A stretch of DNA of 64,000 bases from Bacteroidaceae bacterium (GTDB lineage Bacteria > Bacteroidota > Bacteroidia > Bacteroidales > Bacteroidaceae): assembly GCA_024398435.1 (NCBI GenBank), contig JAKSJD010000010.1:1-64000 (forward strand). The letters run 5' to 3'. Both the position numbers and the translations under genes were made by a program. Below are positions 45,237-55,280 of the stretch, in pieces. Numbering within the stretch: position 1 is the first letter of the stretch; each line of letters opens with the position of its first letter. Below the pieces are notes generated by a model that saw only the letters and a list, made by a program, of their open reading frames with translations, was not told the origin of the DNA and made no database searches.

Positions 45237-47984
45237 ATGTTGTTTAACTTTCAGAGTAACAAACTACGCAAACATCTCCTGGTAGGAGGTGCTTTGTGTG
45301 CTGCAACTCTTGGATTTTTCTCTTGTACTCCAGATTACAATCTGGACAATGACCAGCCATCAGGACTGAACACAATCTATGGCTACATGGTTCAAGAGGG
45401 AAACTACAAGACATTCTTGCAGCTGATTGACGACCTTGGTGAAACAAGGACTTTGTCAATGACTGGTAGTAAGACCCTGTTTATAGCAGACGACGATGCA
45501 TTCGCAGAGTTCTTTGCTACAAACAAGTGGGGGGTAAAGAATTATGATCAGTTGTCACTCGCGCAGAAGAAACTCATTCTCCGCAGTTCAATGATCGATA
45601 ATCCTTACCCATTCAGCATGCTTTCGAGCGTACAGGGCCCAATTGAAGGCGAATGTATGCGTCGAACTTCTTCATTGCAAATTTACGACTCAGTTTTGGT
45701 CGTAAGTGTTGACGATCCTCAGCTCCCAACAAACTCAGCTACACCAGCTTGGGCAGTTAGAGCAGCTAATCACGACTCACTCGTTCTCTTCAAGGACGCA
45801 TCTGCAGCACCAATGATTCACTTCATGCCTCGCTTCCTTGCTCAGAACATGATTACCGACAAGGACGTTGACTTCCTTTTCAACGATCCAGCAGGTACTC
45901 GTAAAACTGACGACGGTTATGTAAATGACTGTAAGATTATCGAGTCTAACATCTTCTGTAAGAATGGTTTCTTGCATAAAGTAAACAAGGTGATGACTTC
46001 ACTCGACAATATGGCAGAGATCATCCGAATCAACCCTAAGATGAGCGCATATAGCACTTTGCTTGAGCGTTTTGCAACTTTGAGTTATGATGAAGATATT
46101 ACAGATCGTTACAACGAAATCTACAACACAAATGTTGACTCTTGCTTCGAGAAAGTTTACTTTGCAAAGCGTGGCAACAAAACATCAGGTACAACATCAA
46201 CAGAACGAAGCCAAGATATCGATGGTGTTTCAGTTGACGCATTGTTGAAGTTCGATCCAGGATGGAACAGATACCAGCCAGGTAACCTCAGCGATGGCAA
46301 TCGTGACGAAGTTATGGAAGATATGGGCGTTATGTTGGTACCAACCAACGAAGCTCTTGATTTATGGTGGAACCAAGGTGGTGGTGAAGTTCTTAAAGAC
46401 AACTATGGTGCATGGGAAAATGTTCCAAACAAAGTTGTAAAGGAACTCATCAACAACAACATGCTTTCTTCATTCACAAGTTCAGTTCCTACAAAGTTTA
46501 ACACAGTCTTGAATGATGCAGCAATGGAAATGGGAATCACAACTGCTGATGTTGATAGTGTATTGCTTGGATGCAATGGCGCAGTTTATCTTACTAACAA
46601 GGTATTCTCTCCAACAAGCTACTCTTCAGTCCTCTTCCCTGCACTTGTAACTGAGAACATGAGCATTATCTACAATGCTATTGAAGTCCTTGACTTCTCA
46701 GCATACCTTAATGCAATGAAGCTTCAGGTTCCTTATAGCTTCTTTATTCCAGTTAACGATGGTATGCTTACATATATCGACCCTGTATCTCTTGGTCAGG
46801 CAACAACCAACATGTGGAAGTTCCATTACGATCCAAAGGCAGCTAACATGTATTCTCGCATTTCTGCAACAGTTTACCAAGTAACAAGAAATGAAGACGG
46901 AACTTGGGAAGTAGGTGACTCTTTGAAGAAAATCACTGGTAGCTCAAGTACAGACCAAGTATATGACCGTCTTGAAGATATTCTTGATAACTGTATCGTC
47001 ATTGGCGAAATCACTCAAGGTAAGCACTTCTACAAAACAAAGGGCAACAACTTTATCAAGGTTGAAGGTCAAGTTAATGTAGAAGGTTCTATGCAAGTAT
47101 ATGGCGGATGGCAGGCAGAAGACGAAACTCCAATCACTGTCAACAAGATATACAACATGGACAATGGTAAATCATATGTAGTTGACGTGCCTCTTTACAC
47201 TCCACGCAGAGCAACAAGTGATGTTTTCTCAGAAAATGAAGAATTCAGTGAGTTCTATTCAATGCTTCAGGCTTGTGGTGCTTTGTCAACAAACACAAAC
47301 AGCACAATCAACTGGTCTTCATCATCAAAGAATGGTAACTTGATCTACATCCCAGACAAGGCAAGTAAGTCAAGTATCAACTACCTCCTCAATACATTCC
47401 ATTACACAATTTATGCTCCAACAAACGAAGCAATGCGCGAAGCTTATGATATGGGTCTTCCTACATTGGATATGCTTGATGAAGCAATGGCAATTGACGA
47501 GGACGATACAACTGAAATTTATAAGGAAATTGAAGACTCAGCAGAACACCTTAAGAAAGTCATCCTCGACTTTGTTAAGTACCACATCCAAGATAATGCA
47601 CTTTTTGCTGACCCAGGTTTTGAAAGTGGAAACTACGAAACTGCAAAGACAAACCCTAACACAGGTCGTTCATTCAAGCTAACAGTTGTAAACGATGGCA
47701 ACAACATGTCTGTTCAGGGTGTTTGCAGCGAAGCTCAGAACGTCAACAAAGACGTAATGTGCAACGTAATGGCTCGTGAATATTGGTTGAACAATTCTAA
47801 GGTCGAACAGGCTACTTTGATAGAGACTTCTTCATTTGTAGTTCTCCATGCAATCGACCATCCTCTTCTTTACAAGTATTATCCTGATCAGGACTTGGAA
47901 GATCCTCTGTACAATCAGTTTATATATTCTCCATTCGAAATATATGTGCCTGATGAAGAAGAAGCTGTTAAACGTCGTAAATAA
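45237..47984 (+). CDS. Multi-FAS1 (fasciclin) outer-surface lipoprotein, 915 residues
   Basis: The signal ends LGFFSC with the lipid Cys near residue 30. Four FAS1-like units follow. Unit 1 (about 45-265) has FLQLIDDLG, KTLFIADDDAFAEFF and NGFLHKVNKVMT. Unit 2 (about 275-480) has MLVPTNEALDLWW and GCNGAVYLTNKVF. Unit 3 (about 485-655) has YSFFIPVNDGML. Unit 4 (about 665-900) has YTIYAPTNEAMREAY. FAS1 domains usually mediate adhesion. It opens an operon with SusC/SusD genes and probably sits beside them on the outer membrane, as accessory surface lipoproteins do. No hydrolase motif is visible. Confidence 0.88.
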   Translation: MLFNFQSNKLRKHLLVGGALCAATLGFFSCTPDYNLDNDQPSGLNTIYGYMVQEGNYKTFLQLIDDLGETRTLSMTGSKTLFIADDDAFAEFFATNKWGVKNYDQLSLAQKKLILRSSMIDNPYPFSMLSSVQGPIEGECMRRTSSLQIYDSVLVVSVDDPQLPTNSATPAWAVRAANHDSLVLFKDASAAPMIHFMPRFLAQNMITDKDVDFLFNDPAGTRKTDDGYVNDCKIIESNIFCKNGFLHKVNKVMTSLDNMAEIIRINPKMSAYSTLLERFATLSYDEDITDRYNEIYNTNVDSCFEKVYFAKRGNKTSGTTSTERSQDIDGVSVDALLKFDPGWNRYQPGNLSDGNRDEVMEDMGVMLVPTNEALDLWWNQGGGEVLKDNYGAWENVPNKVVKELINNNMLSSFTSSVPTKFNTVLNDAAMEMGITTADVDSVLLGCNGAVYLTNKVFSPTSYSSVLFPALVTENMSIIYNAIEVLDFSAYLNAMKLQVPYSFFIPVNDGMLTYIDPVSLGQATTNMWKFHYDPKAANMYSRISATVYQVTRNEDGTWEVGDSLKKITGSSSTDQVYDRLEDILDNCIVIGEITQGKHFYKTKGNNFIKVEGQVNVEGSMQVYGGWQAEDETPITVNKIYNMDNGKSYVVDVPLYTPRRATSDVFSENEEFSEFYSMLQACGALSTNTNSTINWSSSSKNGNLIYIPDKASKSSINYLLNTFHYTIYAPTNEAMREAYDMGLPTLDMLDEAMAIDEDDTTEIYKEIEDSAEHLKKVILDFVKYHIQDNALFADPGFESGNYETAKTNPNTGRSFKLTVVNDGNNMSVQGVCSEAQNVNKDVMCNVMAREYWLNNSKVEQATLIETSSFVVLHAIDHPLLYKYYPDQDLEDPLYNQFIYSPFEIYVPDEEEAVKRRK

Positions 47985-47993
47985 TCTAAGCGT

Positions 47994-50900
47994 ATGAAAA
48001 GAATAATATCAATGTTTATGCTGCTTGCTTGTTTCTGCGCAGCAGCACAGGCACAGGTAAAGGCTGGTGACATGATCTCAGGAACTGTCCAAGACGACAT
48101 AGAACCATTGATGATGGTGAATGTAGTCGAAATAGACAATAATAATCGTATCGTTGCCCATGGAGTTACAGATATCAATGGTAACTTCTCATTCACTTGT
48201 AAAAATCCAAAGGACCACCTTCAGGTTTCTTATGTTGGATATAAGACTCAGAACCTCCCAATCAACAAGAGAGTGTTCAAAATTGTTTTGCAAAGCAATA
48301 CTCAGATTCAGGACATTGTCATCAAGGCAGTAAAGAAGACTGAAACATCAGGTCTTCAGATTCCTATTACAGAAATCTCAACTGCTCGCCAGACAATCGA
48401 TATGAAGGAATTCGAAGGTATCGCAATGACATCTGTCGACGAGGCACTTCAGGGACGTATCGCAGGTCTTGATATCGTAATGAATTCAGGTAACCTTGGT
48501 TCTGGTACAACAATGCGTCTTCGTGGTGTCAGCACTATCACTGGTAATGCAGAACCACTTATCGTTGTTAACGGTAACATCTGGGACGAACACAGAGATG
48601 TTGACTTCGATTATAACAACGCTAACGAAGAGCGTTTCGCAGAACTTCTCCAGGTAAATCCTGAAGATATCGAAACAATTACAGTCCTCAAGGATGCTGC
48701 CGCAACAGCTATCTGGGGTATGTATGGTGCAAATGGTGTAATCGAAATTAAGACTAAGCGTGGTCAAAGAGGTAAGACTAAGGTTAGCTATCAGTACAGT
48801 TTCAATGGTACATGGCAGCCAGACGGTTTGAAGACCCTTAATGGTGACGACTATACAATGTATTTGAAGGAAGCATACTTCAACCCAACTTTGAATAGTA
48901 CAATCGCAGATAACGCTTCTTCAAGTTACATGCCAGAAATCAACTACGACCAGAACTGGTCACAGTACCACATGTTTAATAACAATACAGACTGGGAAGA
49001 TGCAGTAAAGCAGTTTGGTCAGCAGCACTCTCACTTCGTATCACTCACCGGTGGTGGTGAACGTGCACGCTTCCGTATCTCAGGAGGTTACGACCATCAG
49101 ATTGGGCAGGTTATTAAGCAGCGCCTTGATCGTTATACTACTCGTGTAGCTCTCGACTACTCAATTTCTGACCGTATCACAGTACAGACAAACTTCAACT
49201 TGTCTTACACTGATAACCATCAGACTTATGGAGGCGACCTCCTTGGTATCGCATATAAAAAGATGCCTAACCTCGCAATCTATGAAGAAGATGAATTTGA
49301 ACGTTCAACTGGAAATTACTACATTATGTCAAAAGAGTTGACATCTTCTCAACTTAATGACCAGTTAGGAATTGCTAACCCAGTTGCCAATGCATATCTT
49401 GCTAAGAATGAAAGTGCAAACCTCAGTCTCTCACCAGAATTCATACTTCGCTATGATATCTTGGGTACTCACGATGCTTCACATCGACTCACTTATGATG
49501 GAACAGTTTCATTCAATATCGGAAGCTCAGACAGTAAGCAGTTCGCTCCAACAATTCTTCAAACTGATGGATGGATTGGTAGTAATTCAAATGCTGCATC
49601 AAGCAATCAGAGCAAGAGCAATAGCTTCACTACTCGTCATAGCTTGACATTCGTTCCTCATTTCAACAATGAAGACCACTCAGTAATGTTCCTCGGACGT
49701 TTCGAATATTCTTCAGGAAATAGTTCTAATCAGGGTATCGGACGTAGATGGTTGGCAACAAGTGACATCATTTCTCCACTTGCAGGTGGTGTGATTTCAA
49801 ACTTCAGCTCTGGTGTAGGCCGTAATAAGTCAAACAACCTTGCAGCACAGGCACACTACGCTTATAAGGGTAAATATGTATTTGACCTCACTGCACGTTT
49901 CGACCGTTCAAATGGTAACCCTAAGAAGTGGGGTACATCTTATGGTGTATCAGCACGTTGGAATGTCACCGACGAAGAATGGATGAAGGAAAATGTTAAG
50001 TGGCTCACAATGTTGTCAATCCGTCCAGGATGGGGTCGTTCAGGTCGTCCATCAGGAGGTGCAACAGGTATGTATAGTACATATAGTTCTTCCGGTACTT
50101 ATATGGGTACAACAGCAATCGCTCCTCAGCAGATTCGTTTGTCAATTATCCGTCCTGCATATCAGAACTCTTGGAACTTAGGTTTCGACTTCGGTATTCT
50201 TGACGATAAGGTATCCGGTAACTTCGAAGTTTATACTAACAACTCAGAACAGGTACAGAGCTATCCTATTCCAACATCATCTGGTTTCTCTAACCTCAAT
50301 GCTAAGCTTCAGGGTAAGGTAAGAAACAATGGTTGGGAATTCAATATCAATGGTCGTGATGTCATCAAGAAGGGTAAGTTCGGTGTTGACTTCAACATTT
50401 CATTCGCTAACAACCGAAATGAAATTCTTGAAATGGACCCAATGGTGCTCGAAAACATGAATACAGAATTCAACCATAGCAATGGCCAGTATCTTTCACG
50501 TGTTCAGCTCCACAACCCAATCGGTGCTATCTACGGATTCCGTTACAAGGGCGTTTATGCATACAGTGAATATAGTGAAGAAGAAATCCCAGGTGTCAGC
50601 GGTCCAGATGCTCCAGTAGCAAGAAATGCAGAAGGAGAAGTTATCTTGAATGAAAATGGCCGTACAAAGCCAATGAGATTCGACTACAAGTCTGATGGTA
50701 CAGGAGTAGGTTATGAATTCAAGGGTGGTGATGCTAAGTATGAAGATATCAACCATGATGGTAACATCAACGAACTTGATATCATTTACTTAGGTTCTTC
50801 TCTTCCAAAGCTTACCGGTGGTTTCGGTTTCAAGGTTCGTTATCGCGACTTCTCTGTAAACTTCCAGTTCAACTATCGTTTAGGACAGAAGGTTCTTAAC

Positions 50901-51293
50901 ACAGCAAGAATGAACTTGGAGAGCATGTACGACAACAACAACCAGTCTCGCGCTGTCAACTGGCGTTGGCATAATGAAGGTGACGTTGCTCTCATCCCAA
51001 GAGCACTCTATGACTACGGTTACAACTGGCTAGGTTCTGACCGATTCATGGAAGAAGCAACATTCCTTCGTTGCAACTACATCTCTACAGGTTACAACTT
51101 CAAACCAAAGATGTTGTCACAGTTAGGCGTTAAGAGCTTGAATGTATATTTAAATATTAATAATGTGTTTGTACTTACCAAGTACTCAGGTGCTGACCCA
51201 GAACACCCACAAGGTGGTTATCAGCCAGCATCCGATGGTGGTCGTACTCCACGTGCTAAGTCATTTACAGTTCGTCTGAATGTTGGATTCTAA
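47994..51293 (+). CDS. SusC/RagA-type TonB-dependent transporter 1
   Basis: This 1099-residue outer-membrane protein has a signal peptide (CAAAQAQ) and a carboxypeptidase-regulatory-like domain (about 25-110, SGTVQDDIEPLMMVNVVE). The plug domain (about 130-245) contains VDEALQGRIAGLDIVMNSG, MRLRGVSTITGNAEPLIVV and ILKDAAATAIWG-type VLKDAAATAIWG. A large beta barrel ends TVRLNVGF with a terminal Phe. It imports a substrate captured by the SusD partner directly downstream. The family usually handles glycans or peptides; nothing here shows which. Confidence 0.95.
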   Translation: MKRIISMFMLLACFCAAAQAQVKAGDMISGTVQDDIEPLMMVNVVEIDNNNRIVAHGVTDINGNFSFTCKNPKDHLQVSYVGYKTQNLPINKRVFKIVLQSNTQIQDIVIKAVKKTETSGLQIPITEISTARQTIDMKEFEGIAMTSVDEALQGRIAGLDIVMNSGNLGSGTTMRLRGVSTITGNAEPLIVVNGNIWDEHRDVDFDYNNANEERFAELLQVNPEDIETITVLKDAAATAIWGMYGANGVIEIKTKRGQRGKTKVSYQYSFNGTWQPDGLKTLNGDDYTMYLKEAYFNPTLNSTIADNASSSYMPEINYDQNWSQYHMFNNNTDWEDAVKQFGQQHSHFVSLTGGGERARFRISGGYDHQIGQVIKQRLDRYTTRVALDYSISDRITVQTNFNLSYTDNHQTYGGDLLGIAYKKMPNLAIYEEDEFERSTGNYYIMSKELTSSQLNDQLGIANPVANAYLAKNESANLSLSPEFILRYDILGTHDASHRLTYDGTVSFNIGSSDSKQFAPTILQTDGWIGSNSNAASSNQSKSNSFTTRHSLTFVPHFNNEDHSVMFLGRFEYSSGNSSNQGIGRRWLATSDIISPLAGGVISNFSSGVGRNKSNNLAAQAHYAYKGKYVFDLTARFDRSNGNPKKWGTSYGVSARWNVTDEEWMKENVKWLTMLSIRPGWGRSGRPSGGATGMYSTYSSSGTYMGTTAIAPQQIRLSIIRPAYQNSWNLGFDFGILDDKVSGNFEVYTNNSEQVQSYPIPTSSGFSNLNAKLQGKVRNNGWEFNINGRDVIKKGKFGVDFNISFANNRNEILEMDPMVLENMNTEFNHSNGQYLSRVQLHNPIGAIYGFRYKGVYAYSEYSEEEIPGVSGPDAPVARNAEGEVILNENGRTKPMRFDYKSDGTGVGYEFKGGDAKYEDINHDGNINELDIIYLGSSLPKLTGGFGFKVRYRDFSVNFQFNYRLGQKVLNTARMNLESMYDNNNQSRAVNWRWHNEGDVALIPRALYDYGYNWLGSDRFMEEATFLRCNYISTGYNFKPKMLSQLGVKSLNVYLNINNVFVLTKYSGADPEHPQGGYQPASDGGRTPRAKSFTVRLNVGF

Positions 51294-51305
51294 AAATTGT
51301 ATAAG

Positions 51306-53192
51306 ATGAAAATATTAAATAAAGTAAAGTCAATAGGTATGGCAGCTGTAGCATGTATGACATTAGCATCATGCGAAGTTGAGTTGCTGCCATTGGATAC
51401 AGTCATCCTCGAAAACTATTGGACAAGTAAGGATGACGTGGAGAGCGTCGTGGCTTCTTGCTATGCAGATTTGTGCACAAGCGATGTTCTCACTCGTATG
51501 TTAGTTTGGGGCGAGGTTCGTTCCGACAATATTGTTGCAGGTCAGCAGGTTTCATCAGCAGGTAACGACTTGAAGCATTTGCTTAAAGGCAACATTTTCG
51601 AAACAAATAGTTACTGCACATGGGCTGGTTTCTATAAGGCTATCAATGAGTGTAACACAGTTGAACGTTATGCTCCAATGGTTCAGGAACGTGACCCTAA
51701 CTTCACAGAATCAGACCTCATGCAGAGTTTGTCAGAAGTTAAGGCAATTCGTGCATTGTGTTATTTCTATTTGATTCGTACATTTGGTAATGTTCCTTTC
51801 ACATTTACTCCATCTATTGATGATAGTCAGAATTATATAATTCCAGCAACAAAGCAGGAATTGATTCTTGATACATTGATTATGGACTTGGAAGCATCTG
51901 CGAAGTTCGCTCCAGTTAGATACGTGGAAGAAAACAAGAATTCAGGCCGCATTACACGTAATGCAGTATATGCACTTTTGGCAGATATGTATCTTTGGAG
52001 AGCATCAAATGCTAATATTGATCCTACACAGCGTAATGCAGATTATCTGCAATGTGTAAACTATTGTGATCGTATCATCGAATCTAAGATTGCTGAATAC
52101 AAGGAAGACCGTTATGGTTCGCTCAAGCGTCAGATCAGTAAGATTATCTATGCTGATTATGGCTATCCACTCATTGAGGAATGGGCTGAGGCTGACCAGT
52201 CAAGCGGTTCAGGTGTAACAACAAAAGCTTATAACCTTATTTTTGGTAAGGGCCACTCATTCGAAAGTCTATTCGAATTGTCATTCTCTTCTAATGAAGC
52301 AGCAGGTGGTACAACAAATGGTGTTATCGGTGATATGTATGGTAATAGCTCAAGCAGTGAAAACGGTGCATATCTTGCTGCAAACGAAGCAATGATTAAT
52401 GGCCGACTCACATCTTCAACAAAGTATGACTATGACAACGGAACGCTTTTCACAGCATGGGACTTCCGCAGTCAGGAAAACTTCAAGTGGGATGAATCCA
52501 AGTCATACAATATTTTGAAGTATGTTGTAGACAATATGAAGGTACGTTGTGGTGCAACATGGGAAATTCAGCAAAACACTCCACGTTCACAGAACTATGC
52601 TAACTGGATCATCTATCGTCTTACAGATGTTATGTTGATGAAGGCAGAGGCAGAAGTCCAGATTGCTGATTATCTCCAGAACTATGTTCCAGAAGAAGAG
52701 GAAGCAGATACAACTGCTATAGATTCAACTTCAGAAGAACCTGCAGGAGTTAAGACTCGTGCTCCTTATTACAACGAATTCACTACAGCTGAAGAATACT
52801 ATGATGATGTATTCAACATTGTATGTGCAATCTATTTCAGAGCTTGTCCACAGGCAAAGGATAACGCAAAGGCAGATTGTAAGCCTACAAGAAGCAGCCT
52901 TACAAATAAGGGACTCTTTGATAAGTTTGTAGAGGCAGAACGCCGTCGTGAACTTATGTTTGAAGGCAAGCGTTATTTCGACCTTCTCCGTCGTGCTCGT
53001 CGTGATGGCAACACATCATATGTGGCAGGTCTTCTCAGTTCAAAGTATGAGAATGCAAAAGCATTAGGTATTAAGATGGCTATGATTGATTTCTTCTATT
53101 TGCCATATGCAGAAGATGAACTCGATCGTAATCCACTCTTGGAGCAGAATCCTGCATTCGATAAGGAAAAGAAGAACGAATTAAATATTTAA
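51306..53192 (+). CDS. SusD/RagB-type substrate-binding lipoprotein 1
   Basis: From the ATG at 51306 it has 628 residues (the upstream TTG is less likely). The lipobox is TLASC. The N-terminal SusD pattern LENYWTSKDDVESVVASCY and the TPR-like helices (VKAIRALCYFYLIRTFGNVPF, VYALLADMYLWRAS) are clear. The C-terminal ERRRELMFEGKRYFDLLRRA is the standard SusD end block. It forms a lid over SusC 1, which lies 12 bases upstream. Confidence 0.95.
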   Translation: MKILNKVKSIGMAAVACMTLASCEVELLPLDTVILENYWTSKDDVESVVASCYADLCTSDVLTRMLVWGEVRSDNIVAGQQVSSAGNDLKHLLKGNIFETNSYCTWAGFYKAINECNTVERYAPMVQERDPNFTESDLMQSLSEVKAIRALCYFYLIRTFGNVPFTFTPSIDDSQNYIIPATKQELILDTLIMDLEASAKFAPVRYVEENKNSGRITRNAVYALLADMYLWRASNANIDPTQRNADYLQCVNYCDRIIESKIAEYKEDRYGSLKRQISKIIYADYGYPLIEEWAEADQSSGSGVTTKAYNLIFGKGHSFESLFELSFSSNEAAGGTTNGVIGDMYGNSSSSENGAYLAANEAMINGRLTSSTKYDYDNGTLFTAWDFRSQENFKWDESKSYNILKYVVDNMKVRCGATWEIQQNTPRSQNYANWIIYRLTDVMLMKAEAEVQIADYLQNYVPEEEEADTTAIDSTSEEPAGVKTRAPYYNEFTTAEEYYDDVFNIVCAIYFRACPQAKDNAKADCKPTRSSLTNKGLFDKFVEAERRRELMFEGKRYFDLLRRARRDGNTSYVAGLLSSKYENAKALGIKMAMIDFFYLPYAEDELDRNPLLEQNPAFDKEKKNELNI

Positions 53193-53195
53193 GCT

Positions 53196-55259
53196 ATGAA
53201 CAAAATAATATCAAAAATTCAGTATTTTGTAGCGGTTGTGGTAGCTCTTGTGGCATTGCAATTCACGGTTGTCAGTTGTTCTGATAAGCCAGATGCAGAT
53301 TTCATATACACTCAGACAAGTGAATATGCAAATAGTTATCTCAGCAACCGTTCTGACAATTTCAGCAAATTTATTGAAATTATCAATAAGTCAAGAGTCG
53401 TAAGCTTTGATTTGCTTGGAACTTACGGTGAGTATACTGTTTTTGCTCCAACAAACGATGCTGTTGACTTATACCTTGCAGGTCGTGGAATGACTTCAGT
53501 TGATGAACTTTCTGTTGAAGATTGTGATACAATTGCAGCCAATCATATTATCGAGAAGACATATTTCACAACAGACTTCTCAGATGCAACTCTTCCAACT
53601 GCTAATATGTTGGATAGATACTTAACAATCACTTGCGATTCAGATTTGGTTTCTAATCCAGGTAAGGTTGAGATTATGTATTTCGTAAATAAGTCTTCAC
53701 AGATTATCATTCCTGATGACTCAGTCGAAAATGGTGTCGTACACACAATGAACCGTGTGATTGACGCATCTAACGAGATGCTTCCTGACTTGCTTGAGAA
53801 GGACTCTTCAATCACTCTCTTCTATCAGGCTCTCAAGATGACTCATATGGACGACTCAATGCAGCTCTATATTGATGATACATATTATTGCAGTCCTGAC
53901 TCATTCGAGGAAGGCCATACTTACTACACAGGTGTTGAGTATGACAATGTATTCTATATGGAAAAGCGTTTCTTTGGCTATACAGGTTTCATCGAGAAAG
54001 ATGAAGTTTACGCAGCTCACGGTATTAACAATTTGGACGACCTTATTCAGTATGCTAAGCAAGTATACGATGAGGTTTATCCTGAATGTGCTGACATTAC
54101 AGATCCTACAGACCGTCGTAACTCTCTCAACCGTTTCGTTTCTTACCACTTCCTCCCATTCCGCTGTCCATACAATATGTTGACAGTAGACAACAAGATG
54201 TTGTCAGCCAATTTTGACCGTCGTCACTGGGACGTAGCAGATTGGTATGAGACAATGGCTCCATATTCAGTTATGAAGATTTCTTACCCTTCTGGTTCTC
54301 AGCAAGGTCGTTATGTCAATCGTCGTGGTATTCAGAATCGTAAGGATTCTCGCGGTGTATTTGTTCCTGGTGCAAAGATTTCAACTCCAAGTGAGGCAGA
54401 AGTTAATCAGACGGCTGTAAATGGTGTTTATCACTATGTTAACGATATCATTACATACGGAAAGGAAACTCAGGAAGTAGTTTTGAACGAGCGTATGCGT
54501 ATGGATGCTTCAACACTCTCACCAGATTTCATCACAAGTGGTGCTCGCGGTCATAGCGTTATCGGTGTAGGTGGTTGTCCTGATTATCCAGGTCAGTACG
54601 GAGCCCAGAGTTTCTCTTCTGACCCTAAGGAAAACATTAATACATGTCTTGGCTTCAAGGCTGGAACAGCAAAGAACTTCCAGTATACTGATGCAACTCA
54701 CCTCCATGTTCGTCCTCGTTATATGAACTTTGCTTCATATGAAGGAGATGAAGTTACAATTCAGGGTATGTTTGATGTTACATTCAAGCTCCCTCCAGTT
54801 CCAGAAGGCAACTATGAGGTAAGAACACAGTCTTGTCTTAACTTCCCAACTCGTGGTATTATTCAGGTTTATCTTGACGGTGAGCCATGTGGTATCCCAG
54901 TGGATGTACGTATTGCTGGAACTAATGCAAAGATTGGTTGGCGTTCAGATACAGACCTTGGTGACGATGAAGCTATCATGGCTTACGACAAAGCAATGCA
55001 CAACCGTGGTTGGATGAAGGGTCCTGCAAGTTATGGTTTGACAGCTGCCAATGGTGATGGTGGTAGAAGTTTGATGCGTGATGGTTCCGACCAGTTGAGA
55101 AAGGTTTGGGGTGTATTCCATTCAGATGGAAGAACTGACCACTATGTACGTGTACAGCAGAAGTTGGAAACAACAAACGGTACATTCCCATTCGACTATC
55201 TCGAACTTTGTCCACAGAGCGTATACAATAATGAATACTATCCAGAAGACAAGTATTAA
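53196..55259 (+). CDS. FAS1 lipoprotein with C-terminal beta domain, 687 residues
   Basis: The signal ends TVVSC (Cys28). The first FAS1 unit (about 55-190) has FSKFIEIINKS, YTVFAPTNDAVDLYL and NGVVHTMNRVIDAS. A second, less regular FAS1-like unit follows (about 195-425). Residues about 490-680 form a beta-rich domain (DVTFKLPPVPEGNYEVRTQS, then DGEPCGIPVDVR) resembling galactose-binding or DUF5108-type folds. It starts 3 bases after the susD stop. Confidence 0.85.
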   Translation: MNKIISKIQYFVAVVVALVALQFTVVSCSDKPDADFIYTQTSEYANSYLSNRSDNFSKFIEIINKSRVVSFDLLGTYGEYTVFAPTNDAVDLYLAGRGMTSVDELSVEDCDTIAANHIIEKTYFTTDFSDATLPTANMLDRYLTITCDSDLVSNPGKVEIMYFVNKSSQIIIPDDSVENGVVHTMNRVIDASNEMLPDLLEKDSSITLFYQALKMTHMDDSMQLYIDDTYYCSPDSFEEGHTYYTGVEYDNVFYMEKRFFGYTGFIEKDEVYAAHGINNLDDLIQYAKQVYDEVYPECADITDPTDRRNSLNRFVSYHFLPFRCPYNMLTVDNKMLSANFDRRHWDVADWYETMAPYSVMKISYPSGSQQGRYVNRRGIQNRKDSRGVFVPGAKISTPSEAEVNQTAVNGVYHYVNDIITYGKETQEVVLNERMRMDASTLSPDFITSGARGHSVIGVGGCPDYPGQYGAQSFSSDPKENINTCLGFKAGTAKNFQYTDATHLHVRPRYMNFASYEGDEVTIQGMFDVTFKLPPVPEGNYEVRTQSCLNFPTRGIIQVYLDGEPCGIPVDVRIAGTNAKIGWRSDTDLGDDEAIMAYDKAMHNRGWMKGPASYGLTAANGDGGRSLMRDGSDQLRKVWGVFHSDGRTDHYVRVQQKLETTNGTFPFDYLELCPQSVYNNEYYPEDKY

Positions 55260-55280
55260 TCTTTCAAAATCAGTATAGAT